Below, piece after piece: positions 41,555-53,890 of a stretch of 54,052 nucleotides of DNA. Position numbers and translations under genes: made by a program. Positions within the stretch are counted from its first letter, which is position 1. Each line of letters begins with the position of its first letter. Origin of the DNA: Smittium culicis (lineage: Eukaryota > Kickxellomycota > Harpellomycetes > Harpellales > Legeriomycetaceae); the NCBI GenBank assembly GCA_001970855.1, contig LSSN01000948.1:8115-62166 (forward strand), given 5' to 3'. The notes beneath the pieces were generated by a model. It was given only the letters and a program-made list of their open reading frames with translations. It was not told the origin of the DNA and did no database searches.

Positions 41555-42126
41555 ATATATATAAATTTTAAGATAGTTTGAATTTTTTTTTCAAGACATT
41601 TATAATTTCAATAAAGCCAAAATTATTGTGTGTTAAATTATATCCGATTTGTTCCTTCAATAATCTTTATTAATTTATTTTCAGTATTCGTAGATTTTTT
41701 CATTTATAATTACTGTATAATAAGTGTATAAATAATGATTTTTTATTGAAATTCAGAAATAGGTCATTTCAGATGCTATTTTTCCAGTGATAAAAATGTA
41801 TAGTATAGCGATTTGATTTTACGTAGAATTTTTATGGAATTGAAATAATCCTAATTAATAGTTATTATAATATTTATCAAATAGAGATAAATTATTTATT
41901 CGCAGTTTGTAATCGAGATTTCAAATAATTATAAACTTTATAAAATTTTGGATTTTATTTTATCGTTTAAATCAGAGCAAATCAACATATGAGGTATTAT
42001 AAATGCGATTATATATTATTTTAAGGGTTTTTTTATACTCTCATATATTTTTTTCATAATAATTATTTTTTTAAAAACTTCTATTTTTTAGAAGGGAATA
42101 GATATTCAATCTTCCATTTTTTAGTT

Positions 42127-42321
42127 TTAACCCTTTCCCGTCCAGCGCTCTTAAAAAAATAAATTATTGATTCGTTTATGATTTTAAAGTAAATTTATTA
42201 TTTGCCGTTAAATCAAAATAAACCAGTATAAAAACGAATCTCGGAACTTAAGTAAATTACATCAAAGCTATTGGCTATAAATTGTAGGTAAAAAACAGTC
42301 TATCGCGCGTGAAAATGTTAA
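42127..42321 (-). mobile_element. piggyBac-type MITE, copy 2 (195 bp, opposite orientation)
   Basis: Bounded by TTAA at 42127-42130 and 42318-42321. The plus strand starts TTAACCCTTTCCCG and the reverse complement of the other end starts TTAACATTTTCACG, so one inverted repeat is eroded. Read on the minus strand it aligns with copy 1 over its length: TAGACT, TATAGCC and TTCCGAG lie 19, 42 and 75 nt from the boundary, the same offsets as in copy 1. Non-coding. Confidence 0.75.
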
Positions 42322-45300
42322 TTGACTTTTTTGAGCGTGAACATATTTTTTTGTAAATTTTTTTTAGTATTGATGTTTTTAAACTTAATTTTGACACAAA
42401 ATTTGAACTTTCTAGATTTAATTATATTTTTTCTTAGTTGTACCATTTTTAATTATCTTGATTTTTTCCATTTTTAAAAATATTATTATATAATAAGGCC
42501 AAGACCAGCATTTTACAAGTTATCGTAATTTTGAAATTTTTAAAGAAACCTTAATAAGTAGTTTTGAATGTATTTTTTAGATTTATTAGAGTTTCTTCTG
42601 TTTTAATCTTGCATGTCTTTTAATGTTATTTCTTAATTTTAGTTATGAAAAGTAATTCTTTAAAAATTATTTTTATGAATGTAATATGGAATTATTTTAT
42701 AAGATTAATGTGAATAATTTTTCCATATTTAATATGATCTAATAATAATTTAACTCATTTCTAATTATTTTTTTATTATAAATAATTCGAAATTTGTTTC
42801 CTTTAGCAATATGACGGTTTTTTCAACCTAATACATCTATTTATACTGCGATAATGCTTTTTATTACATGCCAAACTATTTAAAATTGTTAAATTCGTTT
42901 GGAATTATAAACAAATAATATCTTTCTATATTTTAAAAGGGCTTTATTTACGCTAAAATCACAATGCACTTATACCATCGCTACACGATGTTTCGATATA
43001 ATATTTCACTCGATTTTTCATTATTTCCAATCGAAAGATTTTAAATATACATGTTATGGTGTCTAGGAATTTCAAATTTTCAATTATTTATTTATTTCCA
43101 TATAAATTCTTTTTTCCCTATTTTGTTATTATATTAATAACCAGCTTATATAATTGATTCTATAATGTAACACACTTCATTAGACCACGATTTATTTTTA
43201 TCAAAATATATATGTTTTTGTTATATTCAATCGCATATTTTGGCATTTCATAAATTGGCCATATATATAATATTATTTCAAGATCTCAAAAATTTTTAAA
43301 TAGTTCCATTTATTGCGGCTGAATATTTTTTCTGGTCAATCATAAAAGTAAAAAAACATTTTTTAATTTTTACACTTTGCTTTCATCAATTAGAATTGAA
43401 TTTTTCGATATTGATTTAAATAGTTTTATGTTTATAAATTCTTTTCTGATTTTTTTTCAATAATATTTTCTATAAACCATCGAATTAATTTAAATATTAT
43501 GTTATTTAGAATCTTAAAATTCGAATCGGAATATATGCAGGTATCCAGATATTTAGGTTTTTGTAATCTTGCCTTTTAGATATTTTAATTATATGTGCAT
43601 CTATGAATTTTCTTGTCTATTTGACTTTTTTTTTTGTGAAAAAAATTAAATAATTTCGATAAGCTTTTTTTATCTTGGCTAATATAATATATTTAAAATT
43701 CATTTATTTTTTCCTGGGCCTGGAAAGGTATATTGTTTCACATATCTATTCTATTATAATTTTTTATTTAGTTAATTTCACTTTATATTTATATTTTTTT
43801 ATTTATTTTATATAAATAAAATAATATTTAATATTCAATTTGCGACTCTCATATATTTATTACTTTTAAAATCATTATAAATGTTATTATTTATTTATTT
43901 TTGAAATTTTTGAAATTTATCCTTTTCCTGGATAGTGAAGTTATTATCACTAATGATTAATTCAGATCCATTTAATTTATTTCATGATTAAATTACCCTA
44001 TTAAATAATAATGTTGATCTTTTGCTTTCATTATTAAATTTATATCATTTTCGCAAAATTAAACTATTTATCCTGTTTCCCTGTCTGTTTTTCAGTTTTA
44101 TCATGCAATAATTAATTTTAATCTAAAAATATTTCATTTATTTAATATTTTTTTTTTTATCACTAAATAATTTGATTTACTCAAAATATTGAGCTCTCCT
44201 GGATTCTTGACTTTCTTATATTTTTTTGTACTTATACTTATCCCATGTATCACAGTAAATTTATTTTTTGTAATTATGATTGTGATAAATTCTTAAATAT
44301 AACCACAAATCATGTATTTAGAGAATTTATTTTAATATTTCGGTTTATCTTATCTTAGCTGCACTATAAATGTTTTAAATCACATAATATCTCAAGAAAT
44401 CTGCTCTCTTACGTGTTGGCTCTTTTTAAAATCGATTATTTACCCACTTACTCGCTGATACGCACCTTATATGTGTTTTACATTACCTTATACCATATTC
44501 ATGTTTCATGGTCCAGCTTATTCTAGATTATGTAGAATCGGACTTATCTTATCCCGTATTTCTATCTTTAATAGTACCCAATTAACAGATGACAATCAAT
44601 CAATAGTTTTTTATTTTTAGTTCAAATTATTAACAGAGAGTTTAGGGAAGTTATATGCAGAATATCAGCCTATATGATCGCTTATTTTATTGTTTTCCAT
44701 TCTAATATCTAAACCAGATTTGAGCTTTATTAAAAATCGTTTATATATGCACTATTAAGTGGAACGCAAAGTATGAATCTGAATTATAAGATCTGATTTT
44801 TTGACTTAATTTATGCTTATGATCGCACAATTCGAAAATCAACAGCAATTTACCAAATTCCAGGATACTTAGTGATTTTAACTAATGGTATTTTATTATT
44901 TTATATTTATTCTGCTAATATTTCAATAATATTATCAAGAAGCAATCCTAGATTAGAATTATTACCTTGGACTTTAGGGTCTATTTCAGACTAAATAATG
45001 CCATAAAATTTATTTTTGAAGAGAATTGGCGACATTGAGAATCCTTGAAACATCCCAGAGAGGTTTTTTGTGTTTTCGTAAATATTATAGCTACCTAATT
45101 AATATTTTAAGCTCGTATTATAGCCCAGAGAACATGATAAGAATTATAAAACCTAATATAAAGAGTCTAAGTTATTATATCATCGCCATTTAAGGCATTA
45201 TTTTTTAATATTTACTATTTTGAGCATAGTGTTTCTACTTTTTTTCGTTATTTAATTTAAAGAGCTTCAAAATTTTAAACAGTGGCGTTGCTTGGTCTAA

Positions 45301-47822
45301 GAATTTTTCAAAAATGCAAAATTACCCCTGCGATTTGGATAATATCTCATATTTTCTTTCAATCGTAGCAACTTTATTGGTTAAAAAACATTAAGGGGCT
45401 TGATATTTAATGATAAGAATGATACTAAACTATTTTTTTCAAGATATCACATACCTCATTACTTGGGGATATGAATTAATAAACTAGCACTTATAAAATT
45501 AGTTATATTCCCGATATTATAAAGTTTTTATTATGGCCAAATTTGAGCAATCTATCGTTTATAACAGCCTTCCAGATCTCTCTTGGTATCGCATATAACC
45601 ACAACATATTATTATTCGGGGTATAATTTGGTGCACTGGCTATTTATGATCGTTATTTTAAAACATCAAACTCTTGCAAGTGTTCGTTGTCATTTAAAGT
45701 AGTACCGATCGCTTAACCTACTTCAGCTATTCCAAGGAGTTTGATAGGCTAAACCATCTAAGTGTTTTTTCTGTATTTCTGTATTTCTGTTTTTTGTTTT
45801 GTTTTCTGTTATTAGATTTTTATATAAATAATACAACGGATCAATATAGACAACAATGAAATTTTTACTAGTGTGTTTGCTAATATAACTCAAATAAACT
45901 ACGTGAGTTGTACAATAAATTTACTACAGCATTTTTTTGAGTTTTTTTAAATTATATTTACTAATATTCTTATATCAGATTATTACTTTAATATCTCTTA
46001 AATCAAAACTTTATTGATCTTTTAAAATAATGACAAAAAAGATAGTTTTTAAAATAATTGAAAATTCTAGTCTTTATATAGTTTTCTTTAGATATAAAAT
46101 TAATTATTTAATATAAAGCATGAGTATCTTTATGTCTAGGTTTTAGTTTGATTTAGTACAGCATAAATTTAACTGCTGTTAATAAATATAAAATAATTGA
46201 CTAAATTTTTTCATATATAAAGCATTAATATTTAAATTGCAAATATATTACTTTAATATATATAAGTATGTTGTAAAATATACAAAAAATGGGACCAATT
46301 TGGTATCTATGTATTCTCTTATTGGCCCTTTTTCGGTTGATATTTTTTAGAATATTATTATTTTTTTTTTGGAATTAGTCTTTCAGAGTGTTTTTTATCG
46401 TTTTTTTTTACGCGAGTGTATTTTAAAAAAATTATTTCTTTTTTTTGTAGATAAAGAACAAAAAGGATGATTTTAGTTACAAAAAATAGTAGATATCATC
46501 TGAAAATTAAAAAATGAAATTTCTTCAAATAATATACCACTATATCCATTGAAAACTTGGATTTTCTGAGGTGAAATTATGGTTAATTAATATTATAATA
46601 TACATATAATAGCTTATTAGTATTCCAAAGTAACTACGGCAATTATTTAATAATTTTATAATTAATTAATTTTCGCTTATTTTGAAATATATTTATCTTT
46701 ATAATTTATTTCAAACTATTTTCAGCAATTAATAAATATATAAAATATAAATGCAGAAATAACCTCAAAAATTAAATGGCAGATACCTTTAAAAGAGCAT
46801 AATGTTTTAAATCAAACTCAATATTTTCCCAGTCATTGATTCGATAAACCAAATTATTTTGATGTTTTCCTTAATTTTGTTTAATATTATCGCTAAAAGT
46901 TTATACTTTGAGAGATTATTCAGCTTTTTAGTGAAATTTTGTATACTAGTATTCCACTTGGGAGATTATAATAATTTTACATATATTTAACAGTGTGATG
47001 CATTAAAAAAAGAAGATTTTCTTTGCTGTTTTTAAATAACTTTGAGCACTAGTATTAGAATGGATTTCAACTTGATTATTCCTGGTTTATATCTAAAATT
47101 TGAAAAAAATATTAAAGTATCGAATGCATTATTTTTTACTTTAGTTATTATTTTTAATGAACGATGTAAATTCTCATTGTGAATATTTTTTTGATTCTCA
47201 GATTTGTTGTATTTTAGATATAAATATTAGATGTGATATATTATGAATATTTTATACAGTTCAATAACATCATAGAGAACTGTAAAAACATATTTATTAG
47301 GGGTAAAAACCGAGAAGTTTTAGTACAAAAAATTATATATTCCTTGTATTTAAATATTAGTTTGCCTGTAAAACATCATTCATATGTAAATACCAGTTCT
47401 AAATTTTATAAAATTCGATTTTTCTGAACAAATAAGTTAAATACTGAAAGCAATTTAAAAAATTGTAATAAATTAAAAGCTTGTGAATTAAAAGCGGAAA
47501 TTATTGGCTATAATAAATAATAGCTTAAGTAATTAAAGCGGAATTCGGCCAATGGATTCATAATTATATATTTGCTTTGAAAATTTTCTATTGGAGTGAA
47601 TATTTACAGGGATTTAGCTCAGCCAATTAAAACATTCTTCAATGTAATTTTAGGAATTGAAAATTTTTTTGCTTTAAAAATTAAAAAAATTTTTGGTGGA
47701 AGAGTTGAGGTAATTTATATTCGCTAAGAAAATCATAATTGATTTGAGTTTGACTTTTAAAAGCATATTTTTTTACAGTTAGCTTTTATACTCCAAATAG
47801 TCCTTCAGCTGCTGAAAATATT

Positions 47823-47830
47823 CTCATCGC
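47823..47830 (+). promoter_or_regulatory. PAC-like element upstream of NSA2
   Basis: CTCATCGC is the exact complement of GCGATGAG, the PAC core known from promoters of yeast ribosome-biogenesis genes. It lies 93 nt before the NSA2 ATG, and an RRPE-like TGAAAATTTTTTT occurs at about 47658. The other ribosome-biogenesis genes in the window do not show an obvious copy, so this stays tentative. Confidence 0.35.
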
Positions 47831-47922
47831 CAGTCCAAAAAGATATTTCTCGATTTATCTTCTTATATTAGCAGGCTTTTTGATTTATTTCTGATACCCC
47901 CTGTCGTTACAACAGATTCATA

Positions 47923-49112
47923 ATGGTACTTATATTTGAATTATTGTTTATTTTATATTTATCCTATAATCTTCGAGACTTAATTTCTAACTTTTACAAA
48001 TAATTTAATAGCCACAAAACGAATACATCGAAGAGTCGATTCGTAGACATGGTCGTAGATTCGATCACGATGAGCGAAAGTAATTACAAAAGCACTATCC
48101 TAATAATATATTCACTTTTATAACATATCCACCTTTATTAATAATCAATTCTCTCTGTATTTTAGGCGTAAGCGAGAAGCCCGTCAAGTACACAAGAACT
48201 CTCAGTTTGCTCAAAAAGTTCATGGTTTAAAGGCCAAGATCCATAACAAGAAGAGACATTCTGAAAAGATCCAAATGAAGAAGACGTAAGTTTTAATCTT
48301 TTCAACATATTACATGTGTTTTATAAAAAATGCCTAACATTATTCTGGTTATAACTATATAGTATCAAAATGCACGACGAAAAGAATGCCAACCAAAAAA
48401 CTGGAGATGCTGTTCCAGAAGGAGCTGTCCCAGCATATCTTTTGGATCGTGAAGGTCAACAAAGAGCTAAAATTCTCAGTAATATGATTAAGCAAAAACG
48501 TAAAGAAAAGGCTGGTAAATGGAACGTACCACTTCCTAAAGTCAGAGGAATTGCTGAAGACGAAACCTTTAGAGTAATCAAAACAGGAAAACAAAAAAGT
48601 AATTATTATCTACATTTACTCTTTACTAACATTTTACCATTTGCGCTTTTTACTTTAAGCAACATATATGAAATCTCATATGTTATTTTAGAAAATTAAT
48701 TACAAAAACTAACTTTCATTTTTTCTTTATCCTTTCTTAAAAAAAAACTCTATTAGCTAAATCTTGGAAGAGATTGGTAACAAAAGCAACATTCATTGGT
48801 GAAGGTTTCACCAGAAAGCCTCCTAAGTATGAGAGATTCATCAGACCTATGGCTCTCCGCTACAAAAAAGCTAATGTAACACACCCAGAACTCAAGGCCA
48901 CCTTCACACTGCCAATTATTTCTGTTAAAAAAAACCCTCAATCTCCAATGTACACGCAGCTTGGAGTATTGACTAAAGGAACAATCATTGAAGTGAATGT
49001 CAGTGAACTAGGTCTCGTAACTACAGGTGGTAAAGTTGTTTGGGGTAAATATGCTCAAGTAACAAACAACCCTGAAAATGATGGATGTATCAACTCTGTT
49101 CTCTTGGTTTAA
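47923..49112 (+). CDS. NSA2: Nsa2, pre-60S ribosome biogenesis factor
   Basis: Nuclear assembly factor on pre-60S particles, needed for 27S pre-rRNA processing; related in fold to ribosomal protein eS8. Five exons join in phase to 260 aa (yeast Nsa2: 261): 47923-47925 (only the ATG), 48012-48079, 48166-48285, 48363-48598, 48757-49112. The mature start [17 protein letters not shown] matches the family only if the ATG is spliced to CCACAAAAC at 48012. Then a basic region ([33 protein letters not shown]), [18 protein letters not shown], and the highly conserved C-terminal domain from [20 protein letters not shown] through [17 protein letters not shown] to [15 protein letters not shown]. Introns are 86, 86, 77 and 158 nt. 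Identity is certain; the ATG-only exon is strongly supported by phase and homology. Confidence 0.97.
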
Positions 49113-49768
49113 TTTTCCACCTTTTTTCTTTTTTCATATTAGTGAAAAAACAAAATGATAATCAACAATTCATCCAGGCAATCTTCATTAACAATCCTCT
49201 TAAAATTTTCTATTCGCGCCTTCCTTCCACCCTTTTTCATATTTAAATTTTCTTTTTTTGTATGTGTATTGATAAATATATATGTTATTATTGTTGTTTT
49301 ATTAAATCAAATTCAATAAACACGCTTTAAAAAGAGTATATTTATTCTTTTTTTTAATTAAATTTTTGGATTATATGTTTGCTGGTGTTTACTAATTTCA
49401 TATTTTCCATAAATTTATACCGCTACTTGTTCCGCATACAGTGCCCAACTTCAATTGTAGAAGCTACTAAATCTAATAATGTAAAGTCTCAGAGAAAAAA
49501 ATACACAGTATCAAAGTATTAATTATTACTCATTAAATTTAAAAATGGTGTTTTATTAAAAAAAGATTTTTTAGTAAGGAAAGGTTTCATGAAATAGACA
49601 ATAATTCTAAGAATGATTGATAGGATAAAGTTCAAGGAATGGAATTGAATTATAAATGTGTCTTTGGGTATAATATGAGGTTCCATAGCATAAATTAGTT
49701 ATAATGTAAAGTATTATGTATACAAAAAAAAAAAAATTAAAGATAAATGATATTGGAAAAAAGCGTAT
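49113..49768. other. Convergent intergenic region, NSA2 and NPT1 3' ends
   Basis: Pyrimidine-rich just after the NSA2 stop, with AATAAA at about 49314 that would suit NSA2 polyadenylation. The remainder is A+T-rich without a gene. Confidence 0.6.
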
Positions 49769-51277
49769 TTATTTTAGGCCAAGTTCAAGCAATGCGCGGT
49801 TAATGTCGCTTTTGATACCAGTATGTTTTCCAGGATCATCACTGAGCTTGACGCATCCTATTCCGCCGCATTCAACGAGCTTTATGACGATATTCATAGC
49901 GGGACTTTTTGACGAGGGATCAGAAGCTTTGTCAAAGTCGTTGGTGAAGAAAGTTCCGATTCCAAAAGCGCACCCGATCCCAGACTTGCAGCAGATCTTA
50001 TTGAGCTGGATAGCGCTGGATGTATTCAAGCTGTCAGAGAAGACGATTTGTTTGTTTTTATAGTCGATATTCAAGCTTTTGTAGTGGTTGATGGCCGATT
50101 CTATGAGATTTAGGGGATTTCCTGAATCATGTCTGATTCCGATGTAGTTGTTGCTGAGGAAGTAGTCAAAATTTTCAAAGAAAGATTTGATGCCAAAAGT
50201 GTCAGTAAGAGCAATCCCGAGCTTGCCCTTGAACGAGGCGTGCCATTTGTAAAGAGCGAGTTTATTACCAGTAGAAAACGTATTTTCGAGAGCTGCTATT
50301 CCCATAGTCCATTCATGGCCAACTGTCCCTGAGGGCATCAAGTCGTATTTTTTTGCCAGGTAAACGTTTGAGGTTCCTAGAACTTTCCCGTATGCAGGAG
50401 CATCAGTAGCAGTGCTAGAGCTAGAGCTAGAATTGGTCAACAAACTATGGTCAGGAGAAAGCTTAGAAATCTGTGAAAGCTCGTTGATTATCAAATCATG
50501 CACTTTAAAACTACGACGGCGTCTAGTTCCAAACTCTGAAAATATACAGCCTGCAGATAACATCTGCGTAGCCTTATCTCTAAAATTCTGAGCTTGGTTG
50601 TCCATGTTCCAGTCAGTATCAACGAATTTAAAGTATGCCTCAGATATCAATGATAAAAGGGGAATTTCGTAAAGTATAACTGAATGCCAAAGCCCATCAA
50701 CAATCAACTCTATATTTCCTGAGGAAGATTTAATTTCGTCACTGGCGTTGCTTACGTTTTTGGAGCTAATGTACTGTTTTGTAGTCGATTTAGTTCTCTC
50801 GCTTCCGAATTGAAGCTGGTCGTTTGTTTCAATAACAAAATATAGCTCGATTTCTTCATTAGGGTTAAACTTAAATATTTTGAGATATTCGAGATACTTT
50901 TCGGATAAGTACGGACATTTGCTCTTTAAGAACTCATATTCTTCGTTCTTTAGTTTTAAATTTGAAAGCTCTAATGGATTAAAAAAAATATAATATAATT
51001 AAAAAAGATAAATCGAGCTATTTATTTGATAGCTTTATGGTATAAGAAAGAATTAAAAAGAAAGTAATAAACAAATGAAGTTTTGAGTGAGACCTTGGAT
51101 GTTTTTTGATAGCCAATCGAATGCTGGGAAATTGAGCTTCATTTCGGGATTTCTATTTATGAAAGAATATTTAACTGGGACGTTTGGATAGTGCTCTAAA
51201 ACGGCCATTTGCATGCAGAATTTGTAAAGGTCTTGGTCCAGAATGGACTGGATCCCTTCTCGATTGCTTTCGCTCAT
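49769..51277 (-). CDS. NPT1: Nicotinate phosphoribosyltransferase
   Basis: Makes nicotinate mononucleotide from nicotinate and PRPP (with ATP), the salvage entry of NAD synthesis. Two exons, 51277-51094 and 50970-49769, join in phase to 461 aa; the 123-nt intron starts GTCTCACT, an atypical donor, but only this joint yields the family sequence SKNIQELSNLKLKNEEYEFL. Visible marks: DQDLYKFCMQMAVLEHYPNV with KYSFINR at the N-terminus, CPYLSEKYLEYL, EIPLLSLISEAYF, FSEFGTRRRRSF, GTSNVYLAKKYDL then SGTVGHEW (His near residue 280, position of the phosphorylated catalytic His), DTFGIKSFF, IGIRHDSGNPL and a final GGIGCVKLSDDPGKHTG. It is about 30 residues longer than yeast Npt1 because of two Ser-rich insertions (SSKNVSNASDEIKSSSG; SLLTNSSSSSSTATDAP). 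Confidence 0.94.
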
Positions 51278-51714
51278 AGGAAAACTTGAATTTACAGGAG
51301 TAAGAGTAAGAGTAATAGTTTAGTATTTGTAAAATTTAAGATATGCAAAAAATTTAAACTTTCTGTGGCTTTGGAGATAACAAATAACTAAATAAGCGGT
51401 TTTCTTATAGCTGAGCGTTGAGGATATAAAAGTTGGTTGAATCTTTTTATGGTTTTTATTTTAGCGATCAAAGAAAGTGAAGTATCACCAAGTAAAATCA
51501 GTGTGAAGATATGTAAGGAAGAAATCAAAGATTATTATTGGCTGATTCCAAAGTTTAGTTTTCCAAGCATTTGAGTGGACGAATAGTATCCCAGACTAAA
51601 CAATAAAGGGAAAATAGCTGGAAGCAATTTTGAAGGTGTTCGATAACCCAAACCTCTCATCCTTTCTCTTCGTATTTAGCTCCAAGTAACTCTAGCTCAA
51701 AAACACAATAAGCT
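51278..51714. other. Shared promoter region of NPT1 and the ER membrane protein gene
   Basis: 437 nt between two divergent start codons, so both promoters must lie here. No clear TATA box or known binding site stands out. Confidence 0.6.
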
Positions 51715-52734
51715 ATGAGGGTCATAACCTTACACTTAATTTTTTTGTATTTTATCATTTTAGTGAGCGCTAACATCGAAAAGATTATTTTTAAAGCAAC
51801 TTCTTCAAAGAATTTACAAATTCGAGCTTTTGAAAAATTGTGCAATATATCGAGTATGTAAGTTGCCCTCCCCTTTATCTTATTTTATATGAATAATTTA
51901 TCTTTTCTTTTAACATTATGTCCTTTATGTACTGATCCTAAAGTGAATTAAGCGGTAAATATACAATTCTGAAAAATAAGCTAATTAAGCCTAGCCACGA
52001 AACTTTGAATGATAAGAGAGACAATAGAGTATGCCAGAACAGCAATTCAAGCTTAGAATGGTATGTTCTTGACGATTTGAACGAGGGTAGTCTTTACGAG
52101 ATCCGGGTTTCTTATGCTTCGACAGTAATGATTTTTCTTTATTGTTTGTTCTCGAGTTTATATTTTCTAACATCTTCCTTTTATATAATAGTCGCCATCG
52201 GATTGGAATTTGAGTCTTTTTTCTCTGAAAGATATTATAGAGAAGTTTAATTTAAATTACTCACAGTTGTCGCCGTCATTGACTGAAGTAAGTCATTTTT
52301 TTAATTAATTAATTGGTATCGGCGTTTGAATTAGAGTTAATTTTTGTTAGAGCATATCTCTCGATTCAGCCAAAATGTTCTTATGTGTTGAAATGTTTGC
52401 TGTTGGTGTTTCAAAATATGACATAAACTCTAGGCCTCCTGTTCGATACAACTTAGGTCAGTATAGAAATTTATCTTTCTAATTTAGTTTTTTTCTTTTT
52501 TTTTTTATCTATTTTATTTATGGCGGTTCAATAATTTATCTAATTTATAAATGATAATGTGTTTTTACTTATTTAGTATTAGAGGCTCTAATTTTAGGAG
52601 TACCCTACCAAGCTATCAAAATGATTTTAGCTTGCGTTGCAGTTGTTCTAATTTGTAATAAATTCATTGTTCCTTATATAACTCGGGTGATATTAAGCAT
52701 AAGAAAAGAATGTATCAATGAAAAATCAGAATAG
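51715..52734 (+). CDS. Small type I membrane protein, secretory pathway, unnamed
   Basis: Five exons, 51715-51857, 51953-52124, 52192-52287, 52351-52456, 52577-52734, join in phase to 224 aa with GT..AG borders (donors GTAAGT, GTAATG, GTAAGT, GTCAGT). At the first donor GTATGT and GTAAGT overlap; only the latter keeps the frame. Seen: an N-terminal signal peptide (MRVITLHLIFLYFIILVSA), a lumenal part with beta-rich look including LEWYVLDDLNEGSLYEIRVSYAST and KMFLCVEMFAVGV, possible N-glycosylation sites (NISS, NSSL, NLSL, NYSQ), one C-terminal membrane helix (MILACVAVVLICNKFIV) and a short basic tail (RVILSIRKECINEKSE). The pattern W..LD.L..G..YE.R.SY with a single TM suggests a conserved fungal/animal ER protein family, but I cannot name it with confidence. 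The exact joins support a real gene. Confidence 0.72.
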
Positions 52735-53588
52735 AATTAAGATCAATTGTCGTTTTCAAAAGATAACTAATCTTTTGGATAAATTTCCAAATTATTAATT
52801 AGCAATAATAGCCATAGAAAATTTTAAATATTGAGCCTTTTGTATAATTTTTTTTACCTCTTTGTTATAAGTTCAACTAAAAATAGTATCAATACCACCT
52901 CTTTTATTAATCTTTGGCTGATTTGATTACAATTTCTCCTGCGTAACGTAAAATTGATATTGCTTGAGCTAAGAGTCGGCGTTTTATTTCACTTGTTTAT
53001 TTTTGGGCCTCAATAACATCGAAATTTTCTAGTTAATTTTCCTCTATCCATGATCTTTTTACTTCAATTAAGTGTTAATATATATTTGTTTATAACGAAC
53101 TATCAGATCTTAGTAGTTTTCCATGTTATAAGAGATTTTACTTTTTGATTAAATTAAGTTGATTTCAATTTTTATATATCATCAGGTTACAATAGTTGCA
53201 ACTCTTTAGGTATTAAATTCGTTTTGAATATAAATGCAATTGAGTTATATTTGAATACAAAGTTAATATTATGCAGAATGCGCCATTCTAGTAGTTGATG
53301 ATAAAACAACAATATTGAAAGGCCTTATTATAAATTTATAATGATATATTACATTTTGTTGACCAATTTATCTAATTTTTTTATAAAATTTTCATTACAA
53401 CCTTTATATCCTTAAATTAAAATGATATATTTTAATGTGCAGAAAATAGCAAAATAAATTAAAGCTAAGAAGCAAGTATAATCGAGTACATGAAAGATTT
53501 TCAAAACTCGATACTTCATAGAAAATTTTGCTATACAGTTTGAGTTATAGCTAATTAGTGCTTAGTGGCTTCAGTCTGCTGAATTCTA
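52735..53588. other. Intergenic, no gene seen
   Basis: A+T-rich, stops in all frames; no element recognised. Confidence 0.55.
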
Positions 53589-53890
53589 TTAACTGAGAGG
53601 ACATTTGTACTTTGGCTCTTTCTCTGCCAATAACTGGACTAACGAAATGTTTGCAGTTTATATTTATTTTGAATTTAATACTCCAGCAAACTATAGAAAG
53701 TTCTAATAATATATTTGGCCAATAGGCGAAGATAATGAGGCCTAATAAAAAGGATAGTGCGAATAGGCTTCGCGTATTTATAGGAGCAAATAATATATCG
53801 GGAATAGGGAAGAGAGAAGTGATATTATTGGCAGTGCAATCCAGCATAATTAAGCGGAAGCTGAAAATAAGCTCTAATCTAGAAATCCCT
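53589..53890 (-). CDS. Possible 3' exons of a membrane-protein gene entering from the right edge
   Basis: On the minus strand a frame open from an acceptor-like TTTCTAG (about 53881) reads a Leu/Ile-rich segment, including SLFALSFLLGLIIFAYW and LLELSIVCW, about one membrane helix. A 43-nt intron (53681-53639, GTATTA..TTAG) would continue it as IQLLAEKEPKYKCPLS and stop at 53589; reading on without splicing gives another ending and stops at 53551. The intron would be shorter than every other one here, and no family is recognised. It may equally be chance. Confidence 0.25.

Larger units (their letters stand above)
38665..47922. other. Gene desert (9.3 kb) containing a MITE
   Basis: No supported gene. 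Stops are dense in all frames, and small frames at 40575-40769 and 47233-47427 are Ile/Phe/Asn readings of biased DNA. Contents seen: the TTAA-flanked MITE at 42127-42321, an ATAATG microsatellite near 41531, and a slightly less A+T-rich stretch at about 44850-45780 that could be decayed coding sequence. The right end holds the NSA2 promoter. Confidence 0.55.

Noticed and set aside
47608..47680. tRNA-like start (GGGATTTAGCTCAGCC)
   Set aside because: Resembles a D-arm, but no anticodon stem, T-arm GTTC box or acceptor pairing follows.
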